A stretch of DNA of 5,740 bases from Methanimicrococcus sp. (lineage in GTDB: Archaea; Halobacteriota; Methanosarcinia; Methanosarcinales; Methanosarcinaceae). The position numbers and the translations under genes were made by a program. Location: NCBI GenBank assembly GCA_009776675.1, contig WRNK01000088.1, forward strand, positions 1-5,740, in the 5' to 3' direction. The notes under the pieces were generated by a model. The model saw only the letters and a program-made list of their open reading frames with translations. It ran no database searches and was not told the origin of the DNA. Below, one piece after another: positions 4,987 through 5,740 of this stretch (position 1 is the first letter of the stretch; each line of letters begins with the position of its first letter).

Positions 4987-5740
4987 ATTACTTGATTTTA
5001 TTTTATTTTTTAATATCAGCGATCCCGGGAATCTATTTAGCAACAAAAAAATATTTTTTGGTCATTCTCAATCCAAAATATAATCGATTCATCATCAGAT
5101 TACTGTATTGTGTTCCATCTCTTACACCATTTGTTTTGGTTTTATCACTATTTCCTTTATTTGGATTTGATGTCTATTTTAACAATTTTTCCCAAATTTT
5201 AGTTGAAAAATTCACAATTTATATCGCTCTGCTCTGCCCTTTATTGACATCGTTGCTTTTTATCATTATCTTAAAAAAATATTTTATTCGAACAGATATT
5301 CCTCCGGAATTTTGGCCGAATTTTATGAATCATGAGCTTTATGTTTTTATTCCTCATATTCGGATTATTGGTGGTTCTTATTATCATACTCGATTTGAAT
5401 ACCCTAAAAAAAGGGAACCTGACCAATTATTAATTGGAAAACAAATTGGCAATTTAATTTTGGATTTTAAGAAACTGAAGGATATTAATTATACAAGTAC
5501 TGGTGAATTTGTTATCAGTGAAAAAGTACTTGATATTTTTCAAAAAAATAATTTAACAGGTTACCAAATACAGCCTGTCTTGGATTATAATAAATCGTCT
5601 TCTTCGGAGTTATATTATCAAATTATTCCGAAGTATACAATGCCTCTTTTTTCATCTGAAACAAGTGTTCACTCTAAAAAAACACCTCAGCTTCGAGTTT
5701 TTGTATTGAACGATCTTTTTTATTATAACTCTTGTGTCAT
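4983..5740 (+). CDS. Membrane protein with three N-terminal helices and an immunity-like cytoplasmic domain, cut by the right edge
   Basis: Open from ATG 4983 to the end of the window without a stop: 252 complete codons, C terminus missing. Hydrophobic helices lie at about 2-20, 40-62 and 77-98. Positive residues fall in the first loop (KKYFLVILNPKYNRFIIR, 22-39) and after helix 3 (KKYFIR), so by the positive-inside rule the large tail from about 99 is cytoplasmic. The tail carries IGKQIGNLILDF (151-162) and TGEFVISEKVLDIF (173-186), then NNLTGYQIQPVLDY (189-202) and YYQIIPKYTMPLF (211-223). The pattern of a displayed-strand block, an 'xxxSEKVxxxFxxxxLTGxxxxPV' block and a following 'YYxI' strand recalls immunity families such as Imm11/DUF1629 and the double-CxxCG proteins (PF09535); this is by eye and untested. 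It overlaps the upstream four-helix gene by ATGA and has GGAGGGG just upstream. AT-rich like its partner. Function unknown. Confidence 0.8.
   Translation, partial: MNYLILFYFLISAIPGIYLATKKYFLVILNPKYNRFIIRLLYCVPSLTPFVLVLSLFPLFGFDVYFNNFSQILVEKFTIYIALLCPLLTSLLFIIILKKYFIRTDIPPEFWPNFMNHELYVFIPHIRIIGGSYYHTRFEYPKKREPDQLLIGKQIGNLILDFKKLKDINYTSTGEFVISEKVLDIFQKNNLTGYQIQPVLDYNKSSSSELYYQIIPKYTMPLFSSETSVHSKKTPQLRVFVLNDLFYYNSCV

Noticed and set aside
1..5740. tRNA, rRNA, CRISPR array, insertion sequence or attachment site
   Set aside because: No cloverleaf-like segment, spaced repeat array, transposase motif or terminal inverted repeats was seen by eye on either strand.

Overview
The window looks like chromosomal DNA of a methanogenic archaeon. 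The main evidence is a stand-alone CofH (FO synthase subunit 2, coenzyme F420 pathway). TATA-box promoters at archaeal spacing and GGTGA/GAGGTG-type ribosome binding sites agree with this. A stand-alone CofH also occurs outside methanogens, for example in some cyanobacteria, so the assignment is probable, not certain. The fairly low G+C and gene mix would fit a host-associated methanogen such as a Methanosarcinales or Methanocorpusculum relative, but nothing here fixes the genus.

Left part (1-1993, minus strand): cofH is followed 27 bases downstream by an AEC-family permease that runs off the left edge almost complete. The two are probably one transcript, read leftward from a TATA box near 2044-2052. 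Region 1994-2265 is an AT-rich divergent intergenic stretch with back-to-back promoters, short A-rich repeats and a pair of direct repeats just past the rightward TATA box.

Middle (2266-3495, plus strand): a complete HD-domain phosphohydrolase of the SAMHD1/dGTPase-like class, 409 aa, with all expected metal-binding motifs.

Right part (3528-5740, plus strand): two small clusters of less conserved genes. The first is a 39-aa gene with a near-ideal ribosome binding site. It overlaps by ATGA a membrane-anchored 256-aa protein built of three tandem repeats that resemble NTF2-fold immunity or PepSY-like domains. The second is a 142-aa four-helix membrane protein overlapping, again by ATGA, a protein with three membrane helices and a cytoplasmic tail, cut by the right edge. 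That tail resembles polymorphic-toxin immunity families of the Imm11/DUF1629 or CxxCG type. Base composition becomes markedly more AT-rich towards the right, so this side is likely accessory DNA. The conserved left half is housekeeping. The right half is where undescribed biology is most likely, possibly an orphan immunity-type or membrane-stress cassette, but no toxin or effector is visible in the window.
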